A DNA stretch of 64,000 bases, from contig NZ_WMBA01000019.1 of assembly GCF_009707865.1 (NCBI RefSeq), positions 47,766-111,765 of the forward strand, read 5' to 3'. Both the position numbers and the translations under genes were made by a program. Below, piece by piece: positions 54,001 to 62,112 of this stretch. A model generated the notes under the pieces. It made no database searches. It was not told the DNA's origin and was given only the letters and a program-made list of their open reading frames with translations. The stretch is from Amycolatopsis pithecellobii. GTDB lineage: Bacteria > Actinomycetota > Actinomycetes > Mycobacteriales > Pseudonocardiaceae. The stretch's first letter is position 1. Each line of letters begins with the position of its first letter.

Positions 54001-54402
54001 GTGTCTGACAAAGATCGCGTGTGGTGGCTGGGTTGCTGGTGGTCGTGTCGCGGTTTCGGTTGTTGTCGGTGTTCGGGTGGTAGCAGACGATCTGAACCCG
54101 GCGACACGGTGTATTCGTCTCGCGCGATCCGAACCCCCCTGCGCAACCGCAAGATCGGTGCGGTGATCCCCGAACCCGCCGACCAGGCCGGGCACCGCAA
54201 ACCCCGCGGGTCCCGCGGCGGGCGCCCACCCGCCTTCCACGAGGTCGACTACCGCGGCCGCAACGTCATCGACCGGTACTTCAACCAACTCAAACACTGG
54301 CGTGGCATCGCCACCCGAATCGACAAACTCGCCAACATCTACCGAGCAGCAATCGTCCTACACGCCGTAATCACCTGGACGACGACTTCGTCAGACATGA
54401 CC
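54001..54402 (+). mobile_element. Internally deleted IS5-type element
   Basis: TGTCTGACAAAG (54002-54013) and CTTCGTCAGACA (54386-54397) form terminal inverted repeats with one mismatch. Between them, in one frame to the stop at 54405, SSRAIRTPLRNRKIGAVIPE, RGSRGGRPPAFHEVDYRGRN and VIDRYFNQLKHWRGIATRID match the C-terminal DDE region of IS5-family transposases. The 5' two thirds of the transposase is missing, so it needs a helper to move. It abuts the stop codon of the TetR gene. Confidence 0.72.
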
Positions 54403-55088
54403 TAGCCGGCTTCGGTGCAGAGCGCATGCTGGAGCGTCCGTGCGAGCCATGCTTCGTACTCGTCCGGTGAGAGGTCCCGTGAGACGGTGAGCAAGTCGTA
54501 GGTCTCGGGGCTGGTGAGTGCCCACATGGTGTCGACGATGTCGTCGGTGGTCAACTCGGGGCGCCAGCCGGGGACCGCCGCGCTTTCGATGACGGCGCGC
54601 ATGGTGCGTCGCCGCTCCCCGGTAATCATCTTCCAGTCGGCGGCGACCGTCTCGTCCGTCGTCGCTGCGTGACGCAGCATTCGCCAATAGGGCGCCGCGC
54701 GATGCGCGACACGGACGTACATCCGGCTCAGGGCTCGCAGGGTCGCCCTCGCGTCGGGATCGGTTCCCGACTCCTTGGCCAGTTCCGCGACGAGGCCGTG
54801 CCGCCAGATATCGGGCTCGATCGGGAGGCCGGTTGCGGTGACCGCGGCGTTGGCCGCCGCCCTCAGCAAGGCCGGTTTTCCGCCCTGCCAGGCCAGATAG
54901 AGCGTCTGCAGCGAGAAACCGGCGTGCTCGGCAATGGCACTCACCGAAGTCTGGTGGTATCCGCGCTCCCGGAACAGGACGTCCGCCGACTCCAGGAGCC
55001 GGCGGCGGGTTTCCTCGCGGCTGGCCGCCGCCGCGGCACGCCGCCGCCGATAGGGGTCATGCGGTCTGGATTCCGACACTGGTCGCAC
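54402..55088 (-). CDS. TetR-family regulator
   Basis: 228 residues. The helix-turn-helix is at about 25-70 (LLESADVLFRERGYHQTSVS, AIAEHAGFSLQTLYLAWQGG). The C-terminal domain (YVRVAHRAAPYWRMLRHAAT, DIVDTMWALTSPETYDLL) is helical with aromatic residues typical of ligand pockets. It lies 45 bp behind the SDR gene and is probably co-transcribed with it; the three TTGAGT-type palindromes ahead of that gene are its likely targets, giving autoregulation. The stop codon falls at the border of the IS5-type remnant, so its last residues may have been altered by the insertion. Confidence 0.84.
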   Translation of the reverse strand: MRPVSESRPHDPYRRRRAAAAASREETRRRLLESADVLFRERGYHQTSVSAIAEHAGFSLQTLYLAWQGGKPALLRAAANAAVTATGLPIEPDIWRHGLVAELAKESGTDPDARATLRALSRMYVRVAHRAAPYWRMLRHAATTDETVAADWKMITGERRRTMRAVIESAAVPGWRPELTTDDIVDTMWALTSPETYDLLTVSRDLSPDEYEAWLARTLQHALCTEAG

Positions 55089-55133
55089 GCTAGCTGGAAC
55101 CTCCTCGCCGCGCCCGGTCGGGCCCGGTACCGC

Positions 55134-55925
55134 TCACCGGGGCGGCGGCGGGACGAACCGGCCTGCCGTGATACCGCAGTCGATCGCGAGCACGTGGCCG
55201 GTGATCGAGCGGGCGGCGCTCGACGCCAGATAGCTGAAGCCTTCGGCGATCTCCTCGGGTTCGATGATGTGCGCCAGCGGCAGCAGCGCCATGGGATCGC
55301 CGCCCTGGCCGCCGAAGACCTGCCGTGCGCGGGCCGTCATGCCGGTGCGGGTGGGGCCGGGGGCGACGGCGTTGACCCGGATCTCGTCGCGGGCGTACTC
55401 GAGGGCCATCGACGCGACGACGTTGTGCAGCGCGGCCTTGCTGGCGCCGTACCCGGCGAGCATCGGCTGCCCGTGCAATGCCGCGGCCGCTCCCGTGTAG
55501 AGGATGCTTCCCCCGCCGCCGGCCCGCATCGGCGCTATCACGTGCTGCGCGAGCAGGAGCCCGGCCCGGACGTTCAGCGACCACATTGCGTCCAGGTCCT
55601 CGAGGGACAGTTCCTCGACCCGGCCCGGCAGTGCCGCGCCGGCGTTGTGCACGAGGACGTCGATCCCGCCGAGTTTCCCCACGGCCTCGTCCACCACGGC
55701 TTGGGCGGCCTCCGTCGAGCTCAGATCCGCCTCGAGGGCCAGCGCCGTTCCGCCCGACGCGCTGATGTCGTCCAGCAGTGCCGCGGAGTCGGCGATGTCG
55801 ACGGCGAGCACGGTGGCGCCTTCGTTCGCGAAACAGCGCGCAGTCGCGGCCCCGATGCCGCCCGCTGCCCCGGTGACGACGACCCGGCGTCCTTGGTGCC
55901 GGCCCGGCCTCGAGGTCTCAGTCAT
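55134..55925 (-). CDS. Short-chain dehydrogenase/reductase (SDR)
   Basis: 263 residues. VTGAAGGIGAATARCFANEG (cofactor loop), LAVDIADSA (NAD-type acid), VHNAGAALPG, Ser in ILYTGAAAA at the catalytic place is replaced by Thr/Gly (no clear Ser), Tyr and Lys in YGASKAAL, PGPTRTGM. Lack of the usual catalytic Ser in that position is odd and makes full activity uncertain, though alignment by eye could be off. It is divergent from the CocE hydrolase and heads an operon with the TetR gene. Confidence 0.83.
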   Translation of the reverse strand: MTETSRPGRHQGRRVVVTGAAGGIGAATARCFANEGATVLAVDIADSAALLDDISASGGTALALEADLSSTEAAQAVVDEAVGKLGGIDVLVHNAGAALPGRVEELSLEDLDAMWSLNVRAGLLLAQHVIAPMRAGGGGSILYTGAAAALHGQPMLAGYGASKAALHNVVASMALEYARDEIRVNAVAPGPTRTGMTARARQVFGGQGGDPMALLPLAHIIEPEEIAEGFSYLASSAARSITGHVLAIDCGITAGRFVPPPPR

Positions 55926-55939
55926 GGCGTTCTCCTCAC

Positions 55940-56015
55940 TTGAGTGTTACTCAATCCAGCTTGCCACCTACTGTCCACCTTGGCTAGAGTTACACTCAAG
56001 TTGAGCGTGACTCAA
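55940..56015. promoter_or_regulatory. Three TetR-type palindromes between SDR and CocE genes
   Basis: TTGAGTGTTACTCAA (55940-55954) is a perfect 6-3-6 inverted repeat. TAGAGTTACACTCAA (55985-55999) and TTGAGCGTGACTCAA (56001-56015) are the same pattern with one arm mismatch each. They fill the divergent promoter region; the last ends 12 bases before the hydrolase start. Control by the TetR protein encoded at 54402-55088 is inferred. Confidence 0.7.
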
Positions 56016-56027
56016 GGGAGGACAGTC

Positions 56028-57716
56028 ATGCAATTCCGATCGAAGAGCGCGCTGGGAACGGCCCGTCTCAACGCGCTGCGGCTCCTGCGCCCCGACGTGC
56101 GCGTGACCGACCCGCCGGCCGGTGTGGTTTTCGATCGCGACGTCCCGGTTGTCGTTCGCGACGGAATCACGTTGCGTGCCAACGTCTTTCGGCCTGAGCA
56201 GCCCGGGCGCTATCCGGTGTTGCTGTGTGTCCAGCCCTACGGGAAGGACGACATGCCCCGTCGGCGGCGCGGCCGCTACACGGTCCCGCTGGCCTACCGG
56301 CTTGCCGCGAACGACGAGCCGATCTCGATCTCCGCCTGGACCTCACATGAGGCCCCGGACCCGGCGTTCTGGGTGCCTCGCGGCTACGTACTCGTCAACG
56401 CCGACCTGCGGGGGTGGGGCCACTCGGACGGGGTCGCCGAGACGTTCCGCCCGCAGGAAGGGGAGGACGTATACGACGTCGTCGAGTGGGCAGCCGCCCA
56501 GGAGTGGTCCAACGGGCGGATCGGGATGAGCGGGGTCTCCTACCTCGCCATCACGCAATGGACAGGCGCGGCGACCCGGCCGCCCCATCTCGCCGCGATC
56601 AGTCCCTGGGAGGGATTCTGTGACGGATATCCGGACTTCGCCTATCCCGGCGGAGTCCGGGAAAACGGTTTCCTGCGCGTGTGGAGCGCGCAGCAGCGCC
56701 TCACGCGTCCTTCGGCCAACTCCTACCGCGCGGCGCAGAAGCGGCATGTGCTGCGCGACGACTGGTGGGCGGCGCGCAGCCCGCGGGTCGAGGACATCGA
56801 TGTGCCCGCGCTCGTGTGCGGGAGTTTCTCGGACCAGAGCCTGCACACCCGTGGCACGTTCGAGGGCTACCGGCGCTTGTCCTCTTCACAGAAGTGGCTC
56901 TACACCCACCGCGCCCCGAAGTGGTCGACCTATTACGGCGCGGAAGCCCTTGCCGCACAAGCACTTTTCTTCGACCACTTCCTGCGCGGTGACGACACGG
57001 GAATCACCGAGACCGCGCCGGTCCGGATCGAGATCCGGGAGAGCCTCCACGAGATCGCCGCGGTGGCCGGCGCTGCGGATTGGCCACCCCCGGAGGTCCG
57101 GCCCGTGGAGCTGTATCTCGACGCGCGGGCCGGATCCCTCGGCGAGAACCCTCCGGTCGACGCGGCACAGGTGACCGTCGGCCCCGACGGCACACGCTTC
57201 CGCTGGCGCTTCGATCGGGAGACGGATGTCGTCGGCCCGATGCGTCTGCGCGTCCCGGCCACTCTCGAACACGACGACATCACGCTGTTCGCCGGCGTGC
57301 GCAAAATGCGCGACGGGCGGGAGGTCGTCTTCGAGGGCTCCTATGGTTTCACCGAGGACATCGTCACCCGGGGCTGGCTGCGGGCCTCACACCGGCACGT
57401 CGACGAATCCCGGTCCACCTTCTGGGAGGCGTTCCATCCGCACACGCACACGTCGCCCGTGCCGCCGGGCGCGGTCGTCGAGCTGGATTTGACGCTGCTG
57501 CCGTCGGCCACTCGGTTCGCGGCCGGTGACGACCTGGTGCTGGAACTCCGCGATACCTGGTTCTACCCGGCAAACCCGATCACCGGGCAGTTCCCCGCCG
57601 TCTACGAACACTCGCCGCGGCAGCGCTGGGAGGTCCATACGGGCAGCGCCCGACGCGCGTCACTCACCGTCGGCATCTGGGACGGGCCACTGGATGCCGC
57701 CGGGCCGCCTCTCTGA
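56028..57716 (+). CDS. CocE/NonD-family serine hydrolase (S15 type)
   Basis: 562 residues from the ATG at 56028 (GGGAGG eight bases before). LLCVQPYGKDD and VNADLRGWGHSDG precede the nucleophile elbow MSGVSYLAITQW (Ser). SLHTRGTFEGYRR and the jelly-roll PMRLRVPATLEHDDI, AGDDLVLELRDTWF are typical of this family. It is the divergent partner of the SDR-TetR operon and is under three operator-like palindromes. It likely hydrolyses an ester or amide whose alcohol product is oxidised by the SDR; that step order is inference. Confidence 0.86.
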   Translation: MQFRSKSALGTARLNALRLLRPDVRVTDPPAGVVFDRDVPVVVRDGITLRANVFRPEQPGRYPVLLCVQPYGKDDMPRRRRGRYTVPLAYRLAANDEPISISAWTSHEAPDPAFWVPRGYVLVNADLRGWGHSDGVAETFRPQEGEDVYDVVEWAAAQEWSNGRIGMSGVSYLAITQWTGAATRPPHLAAISPWEGFCDGYPDFAYPGGVRENGFLRVWSAQQRLTRPSANSYRAAQKRHVLRDDWWAARSPRVEDIDVPALVCGSFSDQSLHTRGTFEGYRRLSSSQKWLYTHRAPKWSTYYGAEALAAQALFFDHFLRGDDTGITETAPVRIEIRESLHEIAAVAGAADWPPPEVRPVELYLDARAGSLGENPPVDAAQVTVGPDGTRFRWRFDRETDVVGPMRLRVPATLEHDDITLFAGVRKMRDGREVVFEGSYGFTEDIVTRGWLRASHRHVDESRSTFWEAFHPHTHTSPVPPGAVVELDLTLLPSATRFAAGDDLVLELRDTWFYPANPITGQFPAVYEHSPRQRWEVHTGSARRASLTVGIWDGPLDAAGPPL

Positions 57717-57927
57717 GGGCTGCCATCTCGGGGGAACGTTGTTGCGGGAGCTCACCGAGGCACGGGTGCAGGCGATGTTCACCACTCTGATCCGCACCCA
57801 TGGCTGCACCTCTACGAGGCCGTGCGGCAACTGCGAAAGGAGTGCGGCGATCGCCAGATCGGCGAGCCGGGTTCGTTCGAGCTGGACCGTCCGGTGCGCG
57901 CGGTGTTCGTTCCCGTGACCGCGGCTG
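57717..57927. other. Intergenic, possible decayed coding sequence
   Basis: One plus-strand frame from about 57807 reads HPWLHLYEAVRQLRKECGDR, faintly like a thiolase C-terminus, and runs to a stop at 57961. It has no start and overlaps the AraC gene. I do not claim a gene here. Confidence 0.25.
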
Positions 57928-58914
57928 TCACCCTCGTTCACTGGGAGCACACGTGGCGATGACCGACCCGGCGGCACCGACGGATGACCAGGCGGCCGAC
58001 CGACCGCCGGCTTCCGCTCGATATCGCCCCGGGGTGGTGCCGTACTCCTTCGCGAAGGCGTGCGAGAACGCATACGGACTGCTGTAACCGACCTTTCTGG
58101 CTACGGTGGCCAGGGTGTCCGTGGTGTCCCGGAGCAGAACGGCGGCGCGGACGAGACGCCACCAGGTGAGGTAGGCCATCGGTGGGCGGCCGACCAGGGG
58201 GGTGAAGCGGCGCGCCAGGGTGGGGCGAGAGACGCCGACCTCTGCGGCCAGCCTGTCATTGGTCCACGGGGCCGCCGGGTCGGCATGCAATGCCCGAAGG
58301 GCCGCAGCCGTCACCGAGTCGGCGAGAGCGCCGGGCCAGGCCCGGTGGCCTGCATCGGTCATCCACGAGCGGATCATGAAGACGAGCAGGAGATCCAGCA
58401 GGCCCGGGAGTGCGATCGAGGAGCCGGCGCGCTGCTCGTGCTGCTCACTCGCGAGGAGGCCAATCGCAGCGCGGAGTTCGCTGCGTCCGTCCGGCCGGCT
58501 GGGAAAGTGGACAACCTCCGGCAGCTGGGTCAGGAGTGGGTGGAGGCGACTGCGGTCGACCCGGTACTTGCCGCACAGCACCTCCGTCCCGGCGCGATCG
58601 TCTCGGGCACGCGGGCCCGCCTCCGCATGCCAACGGTCGAACGGCGTCGCCGTGCCGACCGCGACCGCCCTGTCGAGCGGCGAATCGGCGACCACATACC
58701 CGTTGCCGTGGGGGAGCAGCAAGACGACGTCACCCACACCGAGTGACACCGGGGCACTGTCGTCGGGCAGCAGCCAGCAGCCGCCCTTCAGTACGGCGAG
58801 GAACGCCGCGCCCTCATAGGGGTCCAGGCGAACACACCAACGTCCATCCATCCACACCCGGTCGGACGACGGGTACCCGAGGCGCACCGCAGAGATCGCA
58901 TCGCCGAGCACGTC
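57928..58914 (-). CDS. AraC-family regulator with cupin ligand domain
   Basis: 328 residues from the GTG at 58914 (MDVLGDAISAVRLG), the normal beginning of this family; the frame runs 26 codons further up. The N-terminal cupin (AraC_binding-type) spans about 5-180 (VWMDGRWCVRLDP, LPDDSAPVSLGVGDVVLLLPHG). The double helix-turn-helix at the C-terminus is clear (NDRLAAEVGVSRPTLARRFT, LATVARKVGYSSPYAFSHAF). It is divergent from the metallo-beta-lactamase-fold gene, the likely target. Confidence 0.85.
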   Translation of the reverse strand, partial: DVLGDAISAVRLGYPSSDRVWMDGRWCVRLDPYEGAAFLAVLKGGCWLLPDDSAPVSLGVGDVVLLLPHGNGYVVADSPLDRAVAVGTATPFDRWHAEAGPRARDDRAGTEVLCGKYRVDRSRLHPLLTQLPEVVHFPSRPDGRSELRAAIGLLASEQHEQRAGSSIALPGLLDLLLVFMIRSWMTDAGHRAWPGALADSVTAAALRALHADPAAPWTNDRLAAEVGVSRPTLARRFTPLVGRPPMAYLTWWRLVRAAVLLRDTTDTLATVARKVGYSSPYAFSHAFAKEYGTTPGRYRAEAGGRSAAWSSVGAAGSVIATCAPSERG

Positions 58915-59018
58915 CACACACCGAGCATATCCGCCGCGATCGTGTGTGAGGCGAAAGCGCATTCCGGTGAGCCGGATGCGCATTGAGAGCAACGGGCGAC
59001 CCTCCTAGCGTCGAGCCT

Positions 59019-59918
59019 GTGACGAACGAGAGCGTGCCCAACATGATGCTGGGAGACGTCGAGATCATCCGGGTCGTCGAGTGGCAGGGCCCGTTCGCCC
59101 CTGCCCCCGATCTGCTCCCGGAAATCGCGGGCGAACTGTGGAAGGACAACGAGGGCTGGCTGGTACCGGACCACTGGCAGCCGAACAGCGACCGGGCGGT
59201 GATGGCGGTGCGGACCTGGGTGCTGCGCAGCGGTGGGCAGACCGTGCTGATCGATACGGGCATGGGCGACGGGCACGAGCGGCCGAGTACGCCGGAGTTC
59301 GATCTCTGGCGTGGTGACCTCCTCGGAGGACTCGCGAGAGTCGGCGTTTCCCCGCAGGACGTCGATGTCGTGGTCAATACGCATATCCACGTCGACCACG
59401 TCGGCGGGAACACCGTCGACGCAGGCGGTGAGTGGGTCCCGGCGTTTCCCCACGCTGAGTACCTCATTCCCGCAGCGGACGACGCGCACTTCGGGCCGGG
59501 CAACGCGGCGGGCGATGGCCTGCAATCGGACGATCGCCTCATCTATGCAGACAGCATCGCGCCCATCCACCGGGCCGGACAGGCCGTGCTGTGGGACGGT
59601 CGTCATCGCATAGACGAACACCTCGTCTTGGAGTCCGCGCCCGGCCACACCCCCGGCTCGTCCGTGCTGCGGCTGGCCTCCGGAAACGATCGGGCGGTCT
59701 TCGTCGGAGACGTGCTGCACAGCCCGATGCAGATTCTCCATCCCGACTGCAGCAGCTCTACCTGCCTGGCCCCTGAACAAGCCGCCCGTACTCGTCAGCG
59801 GATCCTCCACCAGGCAGCCGATGAGCGGGAACTGCTCGTGCCTGCACACTTCGGCGGTACCGGTGCCGTGGAGATCCGGCGGGACAACGGTGGATTCATT
59901 CCAGGCGAATGGGCGTGA
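59019..59918 (+). CDS. Metallo-beta-lactamase-fold hydrolase
   Basis: 299 residues from the GTG at 59019; an ATG at 59043 is also possible. Metal motif VVNTHIHVDHVGGN (H-x-H-x-D-H), then SAPGHTPGSSVLRLA (His), VFVGDVLHS (Asp) and LLVPAHFGGTGA (His). Family members of this length hydrolyse lactones (quorum-sensing or mycotoxin type) or other esters. It is divergent from an AraC regulator with a 104-bp gap. Cytoplasmic, no signal peptide. Confidence 0.83.
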   Translation: MTNESVPNMMLGDVEIIRVVEWQGPFAPAPDLLPEIAGELWKDNEGWLVPDHWQPNSDRAVMAVRTWVLRSGGQTVLIDTGMGDGHERPSTPEFDLWRGDLLGGLARVGVSPQDVDVVVNTHIHVDHVGGNTVDAGGEWVPAFPHAEYLIPAADDAHFGPGNAAGDGLQSDDRLIYADSIAPIHRAGQAVLWDGRHRIDEHLVLESAPGHTPGSSVLRLASGNDRAVFVGDVLHSPMQILHPDCSSSTCLAPEQAARTRQRILHQAADERELLVPAHFGGTGAVEIRRDNGGFIPGEWA

Positions 59919-60117
59919 ATGAAGACGTTCCTCCTGCGCCGGCCCGGCATCTTCGTGTGGTCCGCACCAGCTGACCAGTCTCGCACGGGTGCGGATCGAA
60001 CACGTCGTGCAGAGTTAATAAACAATCCCGAGCTCAAGGAGCGCTCTCGGACATCACGGCCGCGAGCCGAATTCCACCGGAAGCCGAGTCGAGCTCAGTC
60101 GACATCGTGATCATTCG

Positions 60118-60423
60118 TCCACAGCCGACGGCCGCGAGCTGCGGGAACTCATCGGCGAGTTGGCCACCGACAGCAACGCCTTCCGCCCGCTCAGGGGCCA
60201 CAATGTGCGCCTGCACGACTGCGACACCAAGTCCATCGACCACCCGGGCGTCGGCGATCTCAACCTCGCCCACGACTCCGTGGAGCTTCCCGGACAGGAC
60301 ACCACGGGGCTCACCCTCACCGCCCGAACCAGGCTCAGCTCCGACCGTGGCCCCGAACAAGGCCAAGGGCAGTTCGCACACCCACATGCTCGACGTGACA
60401 TAACAGGAAGACCCGCAACCTGA
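60118..60423 (+). pseudogene. MmyB-like XRE regulator C-terminal remnant
   Basis: GRELRELIGELATDSNAFRP, then HNVRLHDCDTKSIDHPGVGD and LNLAHDSVELPG matches the ligand-binding domain of MmyB-type XRE regulators. The N-terminal helix-turn-helix and the usual start are absent and the sequence degrades after GLTLTA. Another dead fragment at the right border of the repeat-bounded segment. 59919-60117 shows no convincing gene. Confidence 0.6.
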
Positions 60424-60475
60424 CGTTTCCGCAGTTCAAGCCATCTGTCGGGGCTTCCTGTGCGCCCTTCTTGTG

Positions 60476-60542
60476 GGCCGCCAGGGACTCGAACCCTGGA
60501 CCCAAGGATTAAAAGCCCCAGTGATCAATCCTGGTGATCTTG
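60476..60542 (-). repeat. tRNA-Lys 3'-half repeat, copy B (candidate attachment site)
   Basis: On the minus strand, 60476-60518 reads as the anticodon loop (CTTTTAATC, anticodon TTT), variable loop, T-arm (CCAGGGTTCGAGTCCCTGG) and acceptor 3' strand (CGGCCCA) of a lysine tRNA. The 5' half (acceptor strand, D-arm) cannot be found upstream of it, so this is not a complete tRNA gene. Phage and integrative elements commonly recombine in tRNA 3' halves, leaving such copies. Copy A lies 10.5 kb to the left in the same orientation. Confidence 0.7.
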
Positions 60543-61008
60543 GAAGAGCGCTTGGGCGCAGGGCTTCTACCCGTGGTTTCCCTGACTTTTGAGAGCATGT
60601 TTGCGTTCGGGAACGCCCAAGGTGGGCTCCGTTATGTCTCATTCGCCCTGCCGTGCTCAACGGGGTCGTGGACCCTACTTGACCTGGGGTTTCCGGCGTT
60701 CCAATGCCGGAGCGTCCAGGCTCCTGCCCGCCGCCACCCGGCTGACGGGAGCCCATCCGTGCCCCACGCCCATGCACGTGCGACGTTGCCTGCGCACGCG
60801 TTGCACGAACAGCCCATGCGCGGCAAGCTATTGACGAGGCCGAGACGCGCTCAACGTCGGCATGAGCGCTTGTCGGCGACAGTAACGGCCAATGGCACGG
60901 ACTGCGGCTCGGCCTGCGATGAGTTAACCGATAGCCATGCCGTGCGCATTACTCCAATCGGGGGGTGACTAGTGCAGCTTTAGCCGCATGCACCTAAGGA
61001 TTAGGGCT
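60543..61008. other. Intergenic region, no gene seen
   Basis: Only short frames with no recognisable product. The stretch is GC-rich to about 60.9 kb and then drops. The last bases hold AAGGA (60996-61000), the ribosome site of the membrane-protein gene. Confidence 0.5.
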
Positions 61009-61443
61009 GTGCAACAGCCCAAATTTGACGTGCAGACGTACGCGTGGAACTGGTTCTCCATGCATGCGAACCAACGAATGCAGCTAGTAAACTTCTGGCT
61101 TGTCGCAGTCGCCTTTTTGGCTGCTGCGTTTGTACAGGCGAGAATGGGCCACATGACGGCTATCGCGGTCGGTGTCAGCGTGGCCGGCGCACTGTCAAGC
61201 TTGGCATTTATGATGCTGGACGCGAGGACCCGGCAACTTGTTCACCTCGGAGAAAGGGCCCTGCGGCAGGTCGAACGCGACCAGGCCGACAGAGAGTCAG
61301 CCCGCCAAGTAATTTTGGTGGCGGCGGCGAGCGAAGTTCGGAGGAGTCGAATTAACTCCTACCGAGTAATTATAGAGGGCCTCCAATTATGTATTGCGGC
61401 GCTGTTCACCTCGGCTGCAATTTACTCGTTGGTTGTCCCGTAA
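61009..61443 (+). CDS. Small membrane protein of unknown function
   Basis: 144 residues from the GTG at 61009, with AAGGA eight bases upstream; an ATG at 60988 has no ribosome site. Two hydrophobic segments near the N-terminus (LVNFWLVAVAFLAAAFVQA; MTAIAVGVSVAGALSSLAFM), a charged helical stretch (RALRQVERDQADRESARQVI) and a third hydrophobic segment at the C-terminus (LQLCIAALFTSAAIYSLVV). The opening (FDVQTYAWNWFSMHANQRMQ) is a pattern shared by many short actinobacterial membrane proteins without known role. GC is lower than the surroundings. No function is claimed. 61444-61737 shows nothing convincing. Confidence 0.65.
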   Translation: MQQPKFDVQTYAWNWFSMHANQRMQLVNFWLVAVAFLAAAFVQARMGHMTAIAVGVSVAGALSSLAFMMLDARTRQLVHLGERALRQVERDQADRESARQVILVAAASEVRRSRINSYRVIIEGLQLCIAALFTSAAIYSLVVP

Positions 61444-61737
61444 AAGTGCATCGATCTTGCAGCTCCCGGCCTGAGCCAGCCACCAGTATCGCCAACTGTA
61501 TGGCCCGTGCGGAGGGTGGGCCTCCGGCCACCAAGGCACTCGCGACGCGCTCACGGATTTCCGCGCGTGGGTCTGGCGGGCTCGATGTCCTCACCGACGG
61601 GGCACCGCCCGGCGGATGAGCAGGCGTGCCCGTGCCGCCGTTCATTCACCCGTGCTGGCGCTCATCACCCGGCACGCGACTCTTCAGACCAAGCGCGAGA
61701 GTGTCAGATTTTCGACAGTCCCCGCCAGCGTAAGCGG

Positions 61738-62112
61738 TTACGTGAAGGCGAGCCGGGGCGGTTCTCGTGTGTAGATCTGGACTTGGCCCCAGTCGCCGCT
61801 CAATTCGTAGTGGTCGTTGTTCTGGGTCATGGTGTCGATGTTTCCGAGGTCGGCTTCACCGGTCGCGTCGGTGAAGACCAGGGCGCTGCGTTCCAGCCAT
61901 CGCACCTCACTCACCTCGGTGAAGAGCAGGTTGGCTTTGGCGTAGCAGTACTGCTCGTCGGGTTGGGGTGGTCGGTAGCGCGGGTGTTGTGGAGTCAGCA
62001 CCGCCTCGAGCGCGAAGGAGAGCATGCTGGGTTCTTCCCTGATACCGAGCACATAGCTATCTTCGAGGTAGACACCCGCCAGGTCAGGGAATTGGTCGTA
62101 GTTCGTGGTCAT
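61738..62112 (-). CDS. Probable immunity protein for the adjacent toxin
   Basis: 124 residues from the ATG at 62112, which overlaps the toxin stop as ATGA. Not a family I recognise. It is acidic and beta-rich (GVYLEDSYVLGIREEPSMLS, FALEAVLTPQHPRY, EQYCYAKANLLFTEVSEVRW). A small acidic protein translationally coupled behind a secreted toxin is the normal layout of polymorphic toxin-immunity pairs; the assignment rests on that context. Confidence 0.6.
   Translation of the reverse strand: MTTNYDQFPDLAGVYLEDSYVLGIREEPSMLSFALEAVLTPQHPRYRPPQPDEQYCYAKANLLFTEVSEVRWLERSALVFTDATGEADLGNIDTMTQNNDHYELSGDWGQVQIYTREPPRLAFT

Noticed and set aside
57807..57961. Thiolase C-terminal fragment
   Set aside because: Resemblance rests on about 12 residues; no start and it overlaps the AraC gene.
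59919..60110. 63-codon ORF directly after the metallo-beta-lactamase-fold gene
   Set aside because: No recognisable motif, Arg/Ser-rich in the manner of non-coding GC-rich DNA, and no clear ribosome site of its own.
60476..60518. A complete tRNA-Lys gene on the minus strand
   Set aside because: Only anticodon loop to 3' end is present; no matching acceptor 5' strand or D-arm lies upstream.
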